This document shows positions 43,029-52,329 of a DNA stretch of 64,000 bases, piece by piece (the first letter of the stretch is position 1; each line of letters starts with the position of its first letter). Source of the DNA: a bacterium (lineage in GTDB: Bacteria; Patescibacteriota; Saccharimonadia; Saccharimonadales; UBA4665); the NCBI GenBank assembly GCA_021799595.1, contig JAJZAF010000002.1, positions 1 to 64,000 on the forward strand, read 5' to 3'. Both the position numbers and the translations under genes were made by a program. The notes beneath the pieces are model-generated. The model searched no databases and had not been told where the DNA came from. It was given only the letters and a program-made list of their open reading frames with translations.

Positions 43029-43672
43029 TGGCAACGCTTACCTTTACAGTCACAGGCGCAAAGGCTGCGACGCCTGCCCGTCTAGATAAATCAGTCTTCG
43101 ATGTAGAGATTACTCATCATGAACTGCTAAAAGCGTCATATGTAACGAACTTAACCAATAAGCGACGCAATCTGGCAGCAACAAAGACGCGTGGGCTGAT
43201 ACGTGGTGGAGGCAAGAAGCCATGGCGGCAAAAGGGAACCGGCCGTGCTCGTTTTGGTTCCAGTCGTAACCCTATTTGGCGTGGAGGTGGCACTGTATTT
43301 GGTCCAACGGGTGAAGAAAATTACAGCCGTCGAATGCCACTCAAGGCTAAGCGTACAGCGCTTCGCCAGGCTCTTAGCTTGGCTGCCCGGGAAGGCCATA
43401 TTTTGGTTATTGAAGACATGAAACTGAGAGAAGCCAAGACGGTGCATCTCAAAAAGCTATTAGATAGGATAAAGGCTGATGGCAACATCCTGATAGCAGT
43501 AGCAAAGCCGAGCGAAGAACTGCAACGGGCAGCTCGTAATCTCCCATATATTCATGTGATATCGGCCACTCGACTTACTACTCCACGTGTTATGGATGCA
43601 GATACCATTATCATGACAAAGGATGCGTTAGATGCTATCAGCGAGTGGCTTTCGGGAGGGAGTAAAGTATGA
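43028..43672 (+). CDS. rplD: 50S ribosomal protein uL4
   Basis: Exit-tunnel protein, 214 aa. The tunnel loop RGGGKKPWRQKGTGRARFGS and GPTGEENYSRRMPLK are characteristic. In E. coli L4 is the autogenous regulator of this operon, which is relevant to the structured leader upstream of rplC. It overlaps rplC by one base and rplW by 4 nt. Confidence 0.98.
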   Translation: MATLTFTVTGAKAATPARLDKSVFDVEITHHELLKASYVTNLTNKRRNLAATKTRGLIRGGGKKPWRQKGTGRARFGSSRNPIWRGGGTVFGPTGEENYSRRMPLKAKRTALRQALSLAAREGHILVIEDMKLREAKTVHLKKLLDRIKADGNILIAVAKPSEELQRAARNLPYIHVISATRLTTPRVMDADTIIMTKDALDAISEWLSGGSKV

Positions 43673-44094
43673 GCAAGTCAACCATACTACGGCCACACTT
43701 GAGCGAGAAGACCCATGTGCTCAGCGAAGGGAGAGTTTACGCCGTAATGGTTCCGGCCGGCCTTAATAAACATGGTGTTGCTCGTGCGATTGAATCTCAA
43801 TTTGATGTAATTGTTACCAAGGTCAACATTCTCAATATTCGTGGTAAAACCAAACGCACTGTCAGCATTACGGGGAAACGAATGCAGTCAAAGCTCGGGA
43901 AACGTTCCGATCTAAAGAAAGCCTATGTCACCCTGGCCGAGGGCAATCAGTTGCCTTTCTTTACGGCAATTGAAGAAGAAGCTGCTAAAGAGAAAGCTGC
44001 ACAAGAGAAAATTGATAAGGCAGCTAAGAAAGAAGCTCAGAAAGCAGCGCCACGACGCCGATTTAGTCGTAGACGAAAAGAAGAGGGAGTATAA
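43669..44094 (+). CDS. rplW: 50S ribosomal protein uL23
   Basis: Tunnel-exit protein that docks trigger factor, 141 aa. The core (PHLSEKTHVLSE, VKVNILNIRGKTKR, KKAYVTLAEG) is followed by a 40-residue Lys/Ala/Glu tail ending RRRFSRRRKEEGV, longer than the usual family end. ATGA overlap with rplD. Confidence 0.96.
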   Translation: MSKSTILRPHLSEKTHVLSEGRVYAVMVPAGLNKHGVARAIESQFDVIVTKVNILNIRGKTKRTVSITGKRMQSKLGKRSDLKKAYVTLAEGNQLPFFTAIEEEAAKEKAAQEKIDKAAKKEAQKAAPRRRFSRRRKEEGV

Positions 44095-44098
44095 ACGT

Positions 44099-44962
44099 AT
44101 GGCTAGTACAGTTACTTATCGCCCAACTACTCCCGGCCGTCGGGGTATGACTAATCAGGACCTGAGTAATATAACCACCAAGAAACCGGTACGCTCTTTG
44201 CTCGTCATGAAAAAGCGAGGGAGTGGTCGCAATAACCAAGGTCGTATCACCACGAGACACAAAGGTGGTGGCAGCAAGAAATTTTATCGACTGGTTAATT
44301 TTAAATTGGCTGACGGTATTAAGGCGACTATCGAGCATATTGAGTATGATCCAAATCGTTCTGCCCGTATTGCTCGTATTAAAGAAACTAACGGTACCTA
44401 TCACTACATATTGGCCGCACAAGGAATGCGTGTCGGTCAAAAAGTTTCCAGCGGTCAAGAAGTTGGCATTGATGTCGGCAACCGCTTGCCGCTAAAGAAC
44501 ATACCGATTGGCAGTTCTGTTCATGCGATTGAACTAAAAGTGGGCGGTGGCGCTCAACTTGTTCGCAGTGCAGGTGCCAGTGCGCAGCTCATGGGTCGGG
44601 ATAACGGTTATGCCCAGATGCGTTTACCCAGTGGTGAAGTACGTCTGGTGAACGAAAACTGCATAGCCTCTATTGGGGTTGTTGGCAATGAACAGCACCA
44701 AAACATTAAACTTGGTAAAGCTGGCCGTAATCGGCATAAAGGTGTTCGCCCGACTGTTCGTGGAGTAGTCATGAATGCAGTGGATCATCCTCACGGTGGT
44801 GGAGACGGTGGCCGGCACGGCATCGGTGGCGGCAAGAACCATGGTGCGGCCCCGAAGACTCCATGGGGGCAGAAGACGCTCGGCTATAAGACTCGACGAC
44901 GAAAAGTTACTGATCAATTTATTGTGCGAAGCCGTCACGTGTCAAAGAGGAGAAGATCATGA
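44099..44962 (+). CDS. rplB: 50S ribosomal protein uL2
   Basis: Large-subunit core protein, 287 aa, started at 44099 (MASTVTYRPTTPGRRG); a longer frame from 43925 lies inside rplW. The signature HPHGGGDGGRHGIGGGKN near the C-terminus includes the His important for peptidyl transfer. The stop TGA overlaps the next ATG. Confidence 0.98.
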   Translation: MASTVTYRPTTPGRRGMTNQDLSNITTKKPVRSLLVMKKRGSGRNNQGRITTRHKGGGSKKFYRLVNFKLADGIKATIEHIEYDPNRSARIARIKETNGTYHYILAAQGMRVGQKVSSGQEVGIDVGNRLPLKNIPIGSSVHAIELKVGGGAQLVRSAGASAQLMGRDNGYAQMRLPSGEVRLVNENCIASIGVVGNEQHQNIKLGKAGRNRHKGVRPTVRGVVMNAVDHPHGGGDGGRHGIGGGKNHGAAPKTPWGQKTLGYKTRRRKVTDQFIVRSRHVSKRRRS

Positions 44963-45477
44963 GAGACAATGCAGCTGGTACGAGTGGTTTCGAAGTTATT
45001 CGGGAGCTGGAGATGTCCGTTGCTCCATTTCCGCTCCATGAACTAGATGAAATTGAAAAGGCAGCAAATTTTGCCGCTGACGTTTTTTCAGGTGATTCAT
45101 CAAAAGGAGCCGGCTTTCGACATCTGTCAGAAATTCTGAAAGGTTATGATCAAGCTGATCTTATCTTGCCTCCGGAAGAATTAATTGGACTCGCTATTGG
45201 CTCCACCGCCCTCAGCGCCGGCAGATCACAGCGATTTCACGATATTCACGATATACGTGTTCATGGCACAAAACGACTCAGTTTGTTGAGAAAAGGTCTG
45301 ATGCAAGGGACTAATTTGGGCAGAATGCAGGCTGACAAACCATTTTTAGACATAGCAAGAAGTGAAGTAGAAGTAGCTTTAGAAAGTGATGAAGAGTTAT
45401 ACAGAATAATGGGCATAGGAGCTGGCTACAGAGCATATAGACTGCGACCTGATGGGGTAAGGGGATTGGCTGCATGA
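44959..45477 (+). CDS. Unknown 172-aa protein coupled between rplB and rpsS
   Basis: ATGA overlaps on both sides: its ATG overlaps the rplB stop and its TGA overlaps the rpsS ATG. This makes it a fully integrated member of the operon. The protein is acidic to neutral and mainly helical ([34 protein letters not shown]-like segments), with no signal, membrane helix or Cys cluster. I recognise no family. Because every ribosome reaching rpsS would pass through or re-initiate after it, it should be made in amounts near those of a ribosomal protein. Confidence 0.8.
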   Translation: MRDNAAGTSGFEVIRELEMSVAPFPLHELDEIEKAANFAADVFSGDSSKGAGFRHLSEILKGYDQADLILPPEELIGLAIGSTALSAGRSQRFHDIHDIRVHGTKRLSLLRKGLMQGTNLGRMQADKPFLDIARSEVEVALESDEELYRIMGIGAGYRAYRLRPDGVRGLAA

Positions 45478-45755
45478 GTCGTTCATTAAAAAAGGGACCG
45501 TTTGTAGACTTTAAGCTAGCTAAGAAAATTGCTGCTCTTCCTGACAACGATCGCACAGTTATTAAAACCTGGGCTCGAGCCAGCACGATAGCGCCAGAGT
45601 TTGTCGGTCGAACAGTCGCTGTCCATAACGGTAAAGTACACGTGCCAGTCTTTATTACAGAGAATATGGTCGGCCACAAGCTTGGTGAATTTGCTCCAAC
45701 CAGAAAATTTCGCGGTCATGGCGGTAAATTAGCAAAGTCACAAGGGCAAGGATAA
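45474..45755 (+). CDS. rpsS: 30S ribosomal protein uS19
   Basis: Head protein, 93 aa, starting [12 protein letters not shown]. The [29 protein letters not shown] block is diagnostic. The ATG overlaps the stop of the unknown 172-aa gene. Confidence 0.98.
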   Translation: MSRSLKKGPFVDFKLAKKIAALPDNDRTVIKTWARASTIAPEFVGRTVAVHNGKVHVPVFITENMVGHKLGEFAPTRKFRGHGGKLAKSQGQG

Positions 45756-45758
45756 TTT

Positions 45759-46160
45759 ATGGCAGTTTCAGCAATCGCAAAAGGAATTCGTATCCCTCCT
45801 CGCAAAGTAGCAGTAGTAGCTGCTCTGGTACGCGGGCGAAGCGTTGCTGACGCAGTTACTATACTTGAACATACTCCTCGCCGGAGTGCATTGGCAGTCA
45901 AGAAAGTTATCTTGAGTGCTCAGGCTAATGCTGACCATAACCATGGATACAAGCCTGGCTCCTTAACTATTACTGAAATTAGCGTAACCCCTGGTCCACG
46001 GTTGAAGCGTTATCGGCCTGCGGCTTATGGAAGAGCCTTGCCATATCAGAAGAAAACTTCTCATATTCGGGTTGCAGTCGACGGTGAAAAACGCACTATC
46101 AAGAAGTCTGCTGGTGAGAAAGCTAATAAACAGACTGCTAAGGAAGAAGGGGAGGTATAA
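45759..46160 (+). CDS. rplV: 50S ribosomal protein uL22
   Basis: Exit-tunnel protein, 133 aa. RIPPRKVAVVAALVRGRSV and the beta-hairpin tip (PRLKRYRPAAYGRALPYQKKTSHI) are present. A short Lys/Glu C-terminal tail is added. It lies 3 nt after rpsS. Confidence 0.97.
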   Translation: MAVSAIAKGIRIPPRKVAVVAALVRGRSVADAVTILEHTPRRSALAVKKVILSAQANADHNHGYKPGSLTITEISVTPGPRLKRYRPAAYGRALPYQKKTSHIRVAVDGEKRTIKKSAGEKANKQTAKEEGEV

Positions 46161-46163
46161 GAT

Positions 46164-46793
46164 ATGGGACAGAAAGTCAATCCCGTCAGCATGCGCCTCC
46201 AGGTCAATAAGGATTGGAGCAGTAAATGGTTTGCTTCTAAACGGGATTATGCCAAATTCCTTAGAGACGATTTAGCGGTTCGTCACCTGATTGCTGACAA
46301 GCTGGGCAGTAGAGCTGCTATACAGATGGTAGAGATTAACCGGACGCCAAATCTGGTAACGGTAACCATTGCTACTGCTAAGGCCGGTGTCGTAATTGGT
46401 CGTGGAGGCACCGGCGCCAATGAGCTGAAAGAAGAAATTGAAAAGATCTATGGTGTCCCCGTTCGGGTTAACATTGACGAGGTCAAAAAACCTGATCTGT
46501 ATGCCAAATTAGTGGCAGAGAACATTGCCCATCAGTTGGAACGCCGTATCAGTTTTCGTCGGGCCGTCAAGTCCGCCGCAGCCACAACTATGCGGGCTGG
46601 CGCTAAGGGTGTTCGTATTGAGGTGTCAGGAAGACTGAATGGAGCAGAAATGTCACGGCGCGAGAAAGAAGTGGTCGGTTCTGTCCCGTTACATACTCTG
46701 AGAGCGAATATAGATTATGCCCAAGTTGATGCTAAGACTGTAGCCGGCATTATTGGGGTCAAGGTTTGGATATATAAAGGAGAGGTGCACTAG
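46164..46793 (+). CDS. rpsC: 30S ribosomal protein uS3
   Basis: mRNA-entry protein, 209 aa. KH domain with [16 protein letters not shown], and the C-terminal [18 protein letters not shown]. Shorter at the C-terminus than E. coli S3 (233 aa). GGAGG precedes the start. 3-nt gap from rplV. Confidence 0.98.
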   Translation: MGQKVNPVSMRLQVNKDWSSKWFASKRDYAKFLRDDLAVRHLIADKLGSRAAIQMVEINRTPNLVTVTIATAKAGVVIGRGGTGANELKEEIEKIYGVPVRVNIDEVKKPDLYAKLVAENIAHQLERRISFRRAVKSAAATTMRAGAKGVRIEVSGRLNGAEMSRREKEVVGSVPLHTLRANIDYAQVDAKTVAGIIGVKVWIYKGEVH

Positions 46794-46795
46794 TC

Positions 46796-47209
46796 ATGTT
46801 AATGCCGCGTCGTCAGAAGCACCGTAAGGTACGCAAGGGCCGTATTAGGGGTGTAGCTGGTAGTGGTCACATCATGGCGTTTGGTGACTATGCACTTCAG
46901 GCCCAGGGACAAGAACGGATTACCGCTCGACAAATTGAATCAGCTAGACAAGCCATGACGCGTTACATTAAACGTGGTGGTAAAATCTGGATTCGAATTT
47001 TTCCCCATACGCCTGTCACGCGCAAGCCCCAAGATGTAAAAATGGGTAGCGGTAAAGGTAATCCGGAATTTTACGTTGCTAAAGTTCGTCCGGGTACCAT
47101 TATGTTTGAAATGCAAGGCGTTAATGAAGAAACGGCTCGAGAGGCAATGCGCCTGGCGGCTCACAAGTTGCCAGTGAGAACCAGATTTGTAACACGGGAT
47201 GACGGGTAG
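46796..47209 (+). CDS. rplP: 50S ribosomal protein uL16
   Basis: A-site-proximal protein, 137 aa, [15 protein letters not shown] start. Contains [26 protein letters not shown] and [18 protein letters not shown]. The first Met is kept by analogy with the family; a second Met (46802) is possible. Confidence 0.97.
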   Translation: MLMPRRQKHRKVRKGRIRGVAGSGHIMAFGDYALQAQGQERITARQIESARQAMTRYIKRGGKIWIRIFPHTPVTRKPQDVKMGSGKGNPEFYVAKVRPGTIMFEMQGVNEETAREAMRLAAHKLPVRTRFVTRDDG

Positions 47210-47215
47210 AAAATC

Positions 47216-47416
47216 ATGAAAGTTGTTGAAATTCGTAAATTAACGACGGCTCAATTGACCAGCGAGAGCAATAACTTACGCGAAGAAATTGTTGAACTGA
47301 AGCGTCGTCTTTATGCCGGTGAACTCCAGAATGTCCGGCAGATTCGCTCCAAGCGCAAAGACTTAGCTCGAGTCTTAACCGTCCTCGGTGAAGCTCTGAT
47401 TAAGGAGGCAAAGTAG
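47216..47416 (+). CDS. rpmC: 50S ribosomal protein uL29
   Basis: 66-aa two-helix protein near the tunnel exit, part of the trigger-factor docking site. Typical end VRQIRSKRKDLARVLTVLGE. The rpsQ ATG follows the stop directly. Confidence 0.95.
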   Translation: MKVVEIRKLTTAQLTSESNNLREEIVELKRRLYAGELQNVRQIRSKRKDLARVLTVLGEALIKEAK

Positions 47417-47770
47417 ATGGCTCGTTCAATTACAGGTAGAGTTAGTTCAAAAAAGACCAACAAGACAATTGTTGTGACTGTTCAGACTCGTAAAACCCAT
47501 CCGCTCTATAAAAAACAATACATAGTGACTAGTCGTTTTATGGCTCATGATGAAAAAAATGTTGCCGAAGTCGGTGACAGTGTCCTTATTACCGAGTGCC
47601 GACCACTCAGTGCCCGTAAGCACTTTATATTAACCGAGATTTTACAGTCACCAACTCTCCGCGAAGAGCATCTTGAGTTGGTGACATCAGAGGATAAAGG
47701 ACGTAAACCGATACGCGAGAAGGTGGTCAGTGAAGAAACCGAAAAACCGAAAAAGGAGATCTTATCATGA
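47417..47770 (+). CDS. rpsQ: 30S ribosomal protein uS17, C-terminally extended
   Basis: 117 aa; the OB-fold core ([49 protein letters not shown]) is followed by about 35 extra charged residues compared with E. coli. The TGA overlaps the rplN ATG. Confidence 0.96.
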   Translation: MARSITGRVSSKKTNKTIVVTVQTRKTHPLYKKQYIVTSRFMAHDEKNVAEVGDSVLITECRPLSARKHFILTEILQSPTLREEHLELVTSEDKGRKPIREKVVSEETEKPKKEILS

Positions 47771-48135
47771 TACAGCAGGAAACCCGTTTGGCTGTCTGTG
47801 ATAACAGTGGTGCTCGTGAGCTGCTCTGCATTCGTGTGCTCGGTGGTAGTCGACGCCGTTATGCTCGAGTCGGTGATATCATTGTTGCCAGTGTTAAACA
47901 GGCCAGCCCAACCGGCCAGGTCAAGAAAAAATCAGTGGTGAAAGCAGTCATTGTGCGTACCCGCAATCAGATTCGTCGCCGCGATGGCTCTACCATTCGT
48001 TTTGACGACAATGCTGCTGTCATCTTAGGCGAAGATAGGCAACCGAGAGCTACTCGTATCTTTGGACCGGTACCGCGAGAGTTACGTGACAAAGGTTATA
48101 GTAAGATTATTTCATTGGCGCCGGAGGTATTGTGA
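47767..48135 (+). CDS. rplN: 50S ribosomal protein uL14
   Basis: Subunit-interface protein, 122 aa, [22 protein letters not shown] start and [23 protein letters not shown] end. ATGA overlaps with rpsQ upstream and rplX downstream. Confidence 0.98.
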   Translation: MIQQETRLAVCDNSGARELLCIRVLGGSRRRYARVGDIIVASVKQASPTGQVKKKSVVKAVIVRTRNQIRRRDGSTIRFDDNAAVILGEDRQPRATRIFGPVPRELRDKGYSKIISLAPEVL

Positions 48136-48476
48136 TGATTGCGTCAAGAATATATAAAATACGTCTGAAGAAGGGTGACTTAGTAGTGGTGCGCTCTGGT
48201 AAATATAAGGGGAAAACCGGAAAGGTGACAGCAACTCATCCAAGAGAAAACAAGGTGACGGTTGAAGGCATTAACGTTGTTAAACGACACATAAAGCCAA
48301 ACCAGTCTCATCCTCAGGGAGATATCGTGGAAGTAACCAAGCCGATCTGGGTCAGTAAAGTGTCTATTGTTGAGCCAATCTCAAGACGACCGAGCCGCAT
48401 CAGTTACGGTACGGATAAGAACGGTAAAAAAATCCGCCTTTATGCCCGGAGTGGCAAGGAGATTGCTAATGGCTGA
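48132..48476 (+). CDS. rplX: 50S ribosomal protein uL24
   Basis: Assembly-initiator protein with a KOW motif ([20 protein letters not shown]), 114 aa, and the [18 protein letters not shown] block. rplE starts 8 nt before its stop. Confidence 0.97.
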   Translation: MMIASRIYKIRLKKGDLVVVRSGKYKGKTGKVTATHPRENKVTVEGINVVKRHIKPNQSHPQGDIVEVTKPIWVSKVSIVEPISRRPSRISYGTDKNGKKIRLYARSGKEIANG

Positions 48477-49062
48477 GGCAACTAAAAAGGCAGCGAACCG
48501 AATTGAGCGGACAATGCCGCGATTGCGGCAGGCATACTATATGTCAATTCGAACTGAGCTGAAAAAAGAATTGGGGTTAAAAAATATCCACGAGGTGCCG
48601 ATACTAGAGAAAATAGTGATAAATTGCGGTCTTGGTAAAGCCAAAGACGATAAAAGGCTTATGGAAGTAGCTACGAATACGTTGAGAAAAATTACCGGTC
48701 AACAACCGGTACCGACACTTGCCCGTCAGTCCATAGCCAGCTTTAAGTTGCGTGAAGGCAATCATATTGGCTTAAAAGTAACACTACGTGACGATCGAAT
48801 GTATGAATTCATGGATCGCCTCATTACGCTTGTTATACCCCGCTTACGAGATTTTCATGGTGTTAACCCCAGGTCATTTGACAGACAGGGTAATTTTGCG
48901 CTTGGGCTAAGCGATCAATCAGTTTTTCCGGAACTCAGCTTCGAAGAAACGACACCTGCTCACGGGCTACAAGTAATTTTTGTCATTTCTGTTCGGGATA
49001 AGACTCAAAGTCGGGCACTGTTAGAAAAATTTGGGCTGCCATTTGAAAAGGAAAGGAGTTAA
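48469..49062 (+). CDS. rplE: 50S ribosomal protein uL5
   Basis: 5S rRNA-binding protein, 197 aa from the ATG at 48469 (8-nt overlap with rplX, AAGGAG upstream). The N-terminus has about 18 extra residues before RLRQAYY. Core blocks [36 protein letters not shown] and [15 protein letters not shown] are clear. Confidence 0.97.
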   Translation: MAEATKKAANRIERTMPRLRQAYYMSIRTELKKELGLKNIHEVPILEKIVINCGLGKAKDDKRLMEVATNTLRKITGQQPVPTLARQSIASFKLREGNHIGLKVTLRDDRMYEFMDRLITLVIPRLRDFHGVNPRSFDRQGNFALGLSDQSVFPELSFEETTPAHGLQVIFVISVRDKTQSRALLEKFGLPFEKERS

Positions 49063-49066
49063 AGCT

Positions 49067-49336
49067 ATGGCAAAGAAGTCTATTGTTATTCGCGATCAGA
49101 AGCGGCTTAATATGATTAATCAGTATGCACAAAAGCGTGCTGAGCTGAAACGACTTGGTGATCAGGAGGGACTGGCTAAATTACCAAGAAACAGCAGTCC
49201 TACCAGGCGAAAAAATCGCTGCATTGAGACAGGTCGACCACGGAGCTACATGCGCCAGTTCGGCTTAAGCCGTATTAGTTTCCGAGAGCATGCTTCTAAG
49301 GGTGAAATCCCGGGTGTAACGAAATCGAGCTGGTAA
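49067..49336 (+). CDS. rpsN: 30S ribosomal protein uS14, zinc-free long form
   Basis: 89 aa with the Cys-poor (C-minus) type of S14: [20 protein letters not shown] contains one Cys only, without the CxxC pairs of the zinc form. [24 protein letters not shown]-like end is typical. Started at 49067 after GGAAAGGAG. Confidence 0.96.
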   Translation: MAKKSIVIRDQKRLNMINQYAQKRAELKRLGDQEGLAKLPRNSSPTRRKNRCIETGRPRSYMRQFGLSRISFREHASKGEIPGVTKSSW

Positions 49337-49348
49337 AGGAGAAAGACT

Positions 49349-49747
49349 ATGATAGCCACTACTGACCCTATCGCTGACATGTTAACCCGCATCCGCAATG
49401 GTATTGCGAGTAGTAAGACGGTAGTTCGTCTGCCACACTCTAATGTTAAAGAGGCAGTTGCTCGTTTATTGAAAGATAGCAACTTTATTGATGACGTGAT
49501 CGTAGAAGATGCACCGGTTGGTAAGACACTGCAGCTTACTATCCGCGATCCGGAGAGCGTAGCTCACATTACTGAGATTGTTCGTCTGTCAAAACCAGGT
49601 CGTCGTTCTTATGTGCGAGCTCGAGAAATTCCCGTTGTCAAACGTGGTCGTGGTTTGGTTATTGTTTCTACCTCCAAGGGTATGATGAGTGGCGGTCAGG
49701 CCCGCAAGGAACATATTGGCGGCGAATTAATCTGTAAAGTGTATTAA
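49349..49747 (+). CDS. rpsH: 30S ribosomal protein uS8
   Basis: 132 aa; TDPIADMLTRIRNGIASSKTVV start and RGLVIVSTSKGMMSGGQAR end. It binds 16S helix 21; in E. coli S8 regulates the spc operon. AAAGGAGA precedes the ATG. Confidence 0.98.
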   Translation: MIATTDPIADMLTRIRNGIASSKTVVRLPHSNVKEAVARLLKDSNFIDDVIVEDAPVGKTLQLTIRDPESVAHITEIVRLSKPGRRSYVRAREIPVVKRGRGLVIVSTSKGMMSGGQARKEHIGGELICKVY

Positions 49748-49766
49748 AGGAGAACAGGAAGAAAGT

Positions 49767-50306
49767 ATGAGTCGCATTGGAAAACTACCAATACAATTGC
49801 CGAATGGGGTGACATTTTTGAATAACGACCAGGCAATTACTGTGACTGGTCCCAAGGGCACGCTTTCTCAGTTCCTGATGCCTGGTATCACTGTTGCTCA
49901 AGAAGGGGATACACTTACAGTTACCAGAGCTAACAATAAACCCGAACTTAGGGCCAAACATGGTCTGATGCGTTCGCTTGTGAATAATATGGTGAACGGT
50001 GTGAGTGAGGGCTTCAGCAAGCAGCTTGAAATTAGTGGTGTTGGCTACCGTGCATCACTCCAGGGAAACAGTTTAAAGTTTAATGTAGGTTTTTCACATG
50101 ATGTTGTGTATACTCTGCCAGAAGGCATTTCTGCCAAGGTTGAACAGAACGTCATTACCATTGAAGGTATTGACCGTCAGCAAGTTGGTCAGGTAGCAGC
50201 TGAAATCAGGGCCCTCAAGAAGCCGGAGCCATATAAGGGCAAAGGTATCGCATATGTTGGCGAACGGATTTTGCGCAAGAGCGGAAAGAGCGGTAAGGAT
50301 AAATAG
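49767..50306 (+). CDS. rplF: 50S ribosomal protein uL6
   Basis: 179 aa, MSRIGKLPIQLPNGV start, VTGPKGTLSQ, and the C-terminal KKPEPYKGKGIAYVGE motif of the factor-binding region. Confidence 0.98.
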   Translation: MSRIGKLPIQLPNGVTFLNNDQAITVTGPKGTLSQFLMPGITVAQEGDTLTVTRANNKPELRAKHGLMRSLVNNMVNGVSEGFSKQLEISGVGYRASLQGNSLKFNVGFSHDVVYTLPEGISAKVEQNVITIEGIDRQQVGQVAAEIRALKKPEPYKGKGIAYVGERILRKSGKSGKDK

Positions 50307-50308
50307 TT

Positions 50309-50668
50309 ATGAGTAAGGTTCTTGAAAAGAAGTTAGATCATAGAGCCCAGCGCAGGCGACGGGTTCACGCGGTAGTTAGGGGCACAGCAGTTCGTCCTCG
50401 GCTCAGTGTTTTTATAAGCAGTCGTCATATTACTGCGCAGCTGATTGATGATGACAAGGGTGTTACTTTGGGCTACGCTACAACAGTTGGTCAAAAAGGT
50501 ATTACGGGTACTATGACAGAAAGAGCTAGCACGGTTGGTCAAGCAATCGCCAAACAAGCTAAGGGTAAGAAGCTTAAGTCAGTTGTGTTTGACCGCGGAG
50601 GGAGATTATATCATGGCCGGGTGGCTGCTCTTGCAGATGCGGCACGTAAAGAAGGGTTGATATTTTAA
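50309..50668 (+). CDS. rplR: 50S ribosomal protein uL18
   Basis: 5S rRNA-binding protein, 119 aa. RRRRVHAVVRGTAVRPRLSVF and VVFDRGGRLYHGRVAALADAARKEGL are diagnostic. 2-nt gaps to both neighbours. Confidence 0.97.
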   Translation: MSKVLEKKLDHRAQRRRRVHAVVRGTAVRPRLSVFISSRHITAQLIDDDKGVTLGYATTVGQKGITGTMTERASTVGQAIAKQAKGKKLKSVVFDRGGRLYHGRVAALADAARKEGLIF

Positions 50669-50670
50669 TT

Positions 50671-51288
50671 ATGGCCGATGCACGGACTCAGAATCGACGA
50701 ACAAACCGCTCTGGTGCGGGAGCTGAAGAAAAGCAATATGATGAAAGGACGCTTCACATTGATCGGGTAGCCCGGGTTGTCAAAGGAGGTCGACGCTTTC
50801 GGTTCCGCGCCCTGGTAGTTGTCGGTGATCGCAAGAGCAAAGTTGGTGTAGGTTCAGCTAAGGGAGCTGACGTGACGGCAGCTGTTACTAAAGCGACGGA
50901 AGTTGCAAAAAAACACTTTAAAGTAGTGTCCTTATACAAAGGTACATTACCTCATGAAGCTGAAGCCAAGGTTAGCGGTGCGCATATTCTCGTCAAGCCA
51001 GCCAGTCCAGGTACCGGCTTGATTGCCGGCGGTGTAGTCAGGAGCATTTTAGAGGTAGCAGGAGTTAAGAACGCTCTTTCGAAGTCATTGGGTAGTTCTA
51101 ATAAGACTAATGTGGCTTATGCTACCATGGCAGCGCTGGACAGCCTCGTGCCGGCTCAGAAATGGGTGACCAATGCCAATAAGCAAACTGTCAAAGCGAC
51201 AAAGACTGTCACTAAAAAGACAGAAGTTAATATCATCAAAAAAGTGGTAGCGAAGCAATCGACTACAAAAGGCACAAAGAAGAAGTAA
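50671..51288 (+). CDS. rpsE: 30S ribosomal protein uS5, C-terminally extended
   Basis: 205 aa. The S5 core includes VVKGGRRFRFRALVVVGD and GTGLIAGGVVRSILEVAGV. A Lys/Thr-rich C-terminal tail of about 35 residues is additional. rplO follows after 3 nt with no room for rpmD (uL30), which normally sits here. Confidence 0.97.
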   Translation: MADARTQNRRTNRSGAGAEEKQYDERTLHIDRVARVVKGGRRFRFRALVVVGDRKSKVGVGSAKGADVTAAVTKATEVAKKHFKVVSLYKGTLPHEAEAKVSGAHILVKPASPGTGLIAGGVVRSILEVAGVKNALSKSLGSSNKTNVAYATMAALDSLVPAQKWVTNANKQTVKATKTVTKKTEVNIIKKVVAKQSTTKGTKKK

Positions 51289-51291
51289 ATT

Positions 51292-51786
51292 ATGAAGTAT
51301 CACGAACTGAAAACGGAGAAGCAAAAAACGAAGGCTCGGGTTGGCCGAGGCATTTCTGCAGGTCAAGGCAAAACAGCAGGTCGTGGCACCAAAGGTCAAG
51401 GAGCTCGTGCCGGCTACAGTAAGCGTCCAGGGTTTGCTGGCGGCAGTAATCCGCTCATGCAAAAGCTGCCGAAGTTGCCGGGTTTTAAAAGTCATCGGGC
51501 ACGTACAGAGAATGTCTACACCGGCCAGCTTAGCCAGTTCGGAAGTAAAACTATCGATACGCGTGCATTAGCAGATGCTGGAATTATTAGTAGTCCTTAC
51601 GTAACCGTAAAACTGATTGTAAAGGGTGATGTCACTAAGAGATTGACTGTTAAACTGCCGAAGGCCAGTAGCGCTGCTATTGCCGCACTTGAAGCGGCTG
51701 GAGGGAACTTTGAAGCAACAAAACGTCTCGGCCGCTCAAGCAATAACAAAAAAAATGAGAAAAAAAATAAATCACGTGATGCTTAA
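51292..51786 (+). CDS. rplO: 50S ribosomal protein uL15
   Basis: 164 aa. KARVGRGISAGQGKTAGRGTKGQGARAG-type Gly-rich N-terminus (residues 16-43), GGSNPLMQKLPKLPGF, and a Lys/Asn-rich tail. It directly follows rpsE, because rpmD is absent. Confidence 0.96.
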   Translation: MKYHELKTEKQKTKARVGRGISAGQGKTAGRGTKGQGARAGYSKRPGFAGGSNPLMQKLPKLPGFKSHRARTENVYTGQLSQFGSKTIDTRALADAGIISSPYVTVKLIVKGDVTKRLTVKLPKASSAAIAALEAAGGNFEATKRLGRSSNNKKNEKKNKSRDA

Positions 51787-51789
51787 TTA

Positions 51790-51819
51790 TTGACAAAATT
51801 ATTTAAACTTCTGTAATAT
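51790..51819 (+). promoter_or_regulatory. Promoter inside the spc-type operon, before the GNAT gene
   Basis: TTGACA (51790-51795), 18-nt spacer, TAATAT (51814-51819), ending 10 nt before the next ATG. It gives the acetyltransferase a very short leader and could also serve secY. Confidence 0.6.
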
Positions 51820-51829
51820 ATTTACATAT

Positions 51830-52240
51830 ATGGAAATTATGGAGTTTAGCTGTCCAGAAACCGTGCCGGAATTATCTCGTCAGGCTGCTGAATTAGTGTT
51901 GGAGATTGGAAACTATAAAAGAACGAGAGGCATAGATAAAATTTTAGAAAATATGGTCGACAGAACAACTGTTGTCGCCATAGACGGTTCTGAACAAGTA
52001 ATCGGTACTGCTGGATTACGTATAGTGAGAGCTCATATTGGAATGTTAGAAGACGTAGTTTCCGAACCAAGAAGACGGCGTAGCGGAGTAGGGAGTAGTG
52101 TCGTGCAAGCTGTAGAGAATATAGCACGTTGGCAAGGAATCTCAGAACTTGTTTTGGCCTCGACGCGAGAAGGTGTGCCTTTTTACAAACACTTAGGTTA
52201 TACACAGCTAGCTGTTCGTATATTTCAAAAATATCTCTAG
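51830..52240 (+). CDS. GNAT-family N-acetyltransferase
   Basis: 136 aa. The acetyl-CoA-binding motif A is RRRRSGVGSSVVQAVENIA, followed by LVLASTREGVPFYKHLGYTQ (motif B). The acceptor is unknown. Its own TTGACA promoter and hairpin downstream suggest a separate transcription unit inside the ribosomal-protein run. Possible roles, such as ribosomal-protein acetylation, are guesses based only on location. Alternative start at the next Met (residue 4). Confidence 0.75.
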   Translation: MEIMEFSCPETVPELSRQAAELVLEIGNYKRTRGIDKILENMVDRTTVVAIDGSEQVIGTAGLRIVRAHIGMLEDVVSEPRRRRSGVGSSVVQAVENIARWQGISELVLASTREGVPFYKHLGYTQLAVRIFQKYL

Positions 52241-52250
52241 TTTGGTTTAT

Positions 52251-52292
52251 AAAACAGGGGAGATGGTGAGAATTTGCTAGCCTCTCTGTTTT
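52251..52292 (+). terminator. Hairpin between the GNAT gene and secY
   Basis: ACAGGGGAG pairs imperfectly (two G-U, one A-C mismatch) with CCTCTCTGT, and the right arm is followed by TTTTG. Weak terminator candidate. Confidence 0.35.
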
Positions 52293-52329
52293 GATGGCTG
52301 CATGATCTGTGGTTAAATAGGGGGCAAGA

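Noticed and set aside
44962-44962. Alternative genetic code with TGA as Gly
   Set aside because: TGA ends rplB, rpsQ, rplX, rplQ and others exactly at family ends; no in-frame TGA in conserved genes.
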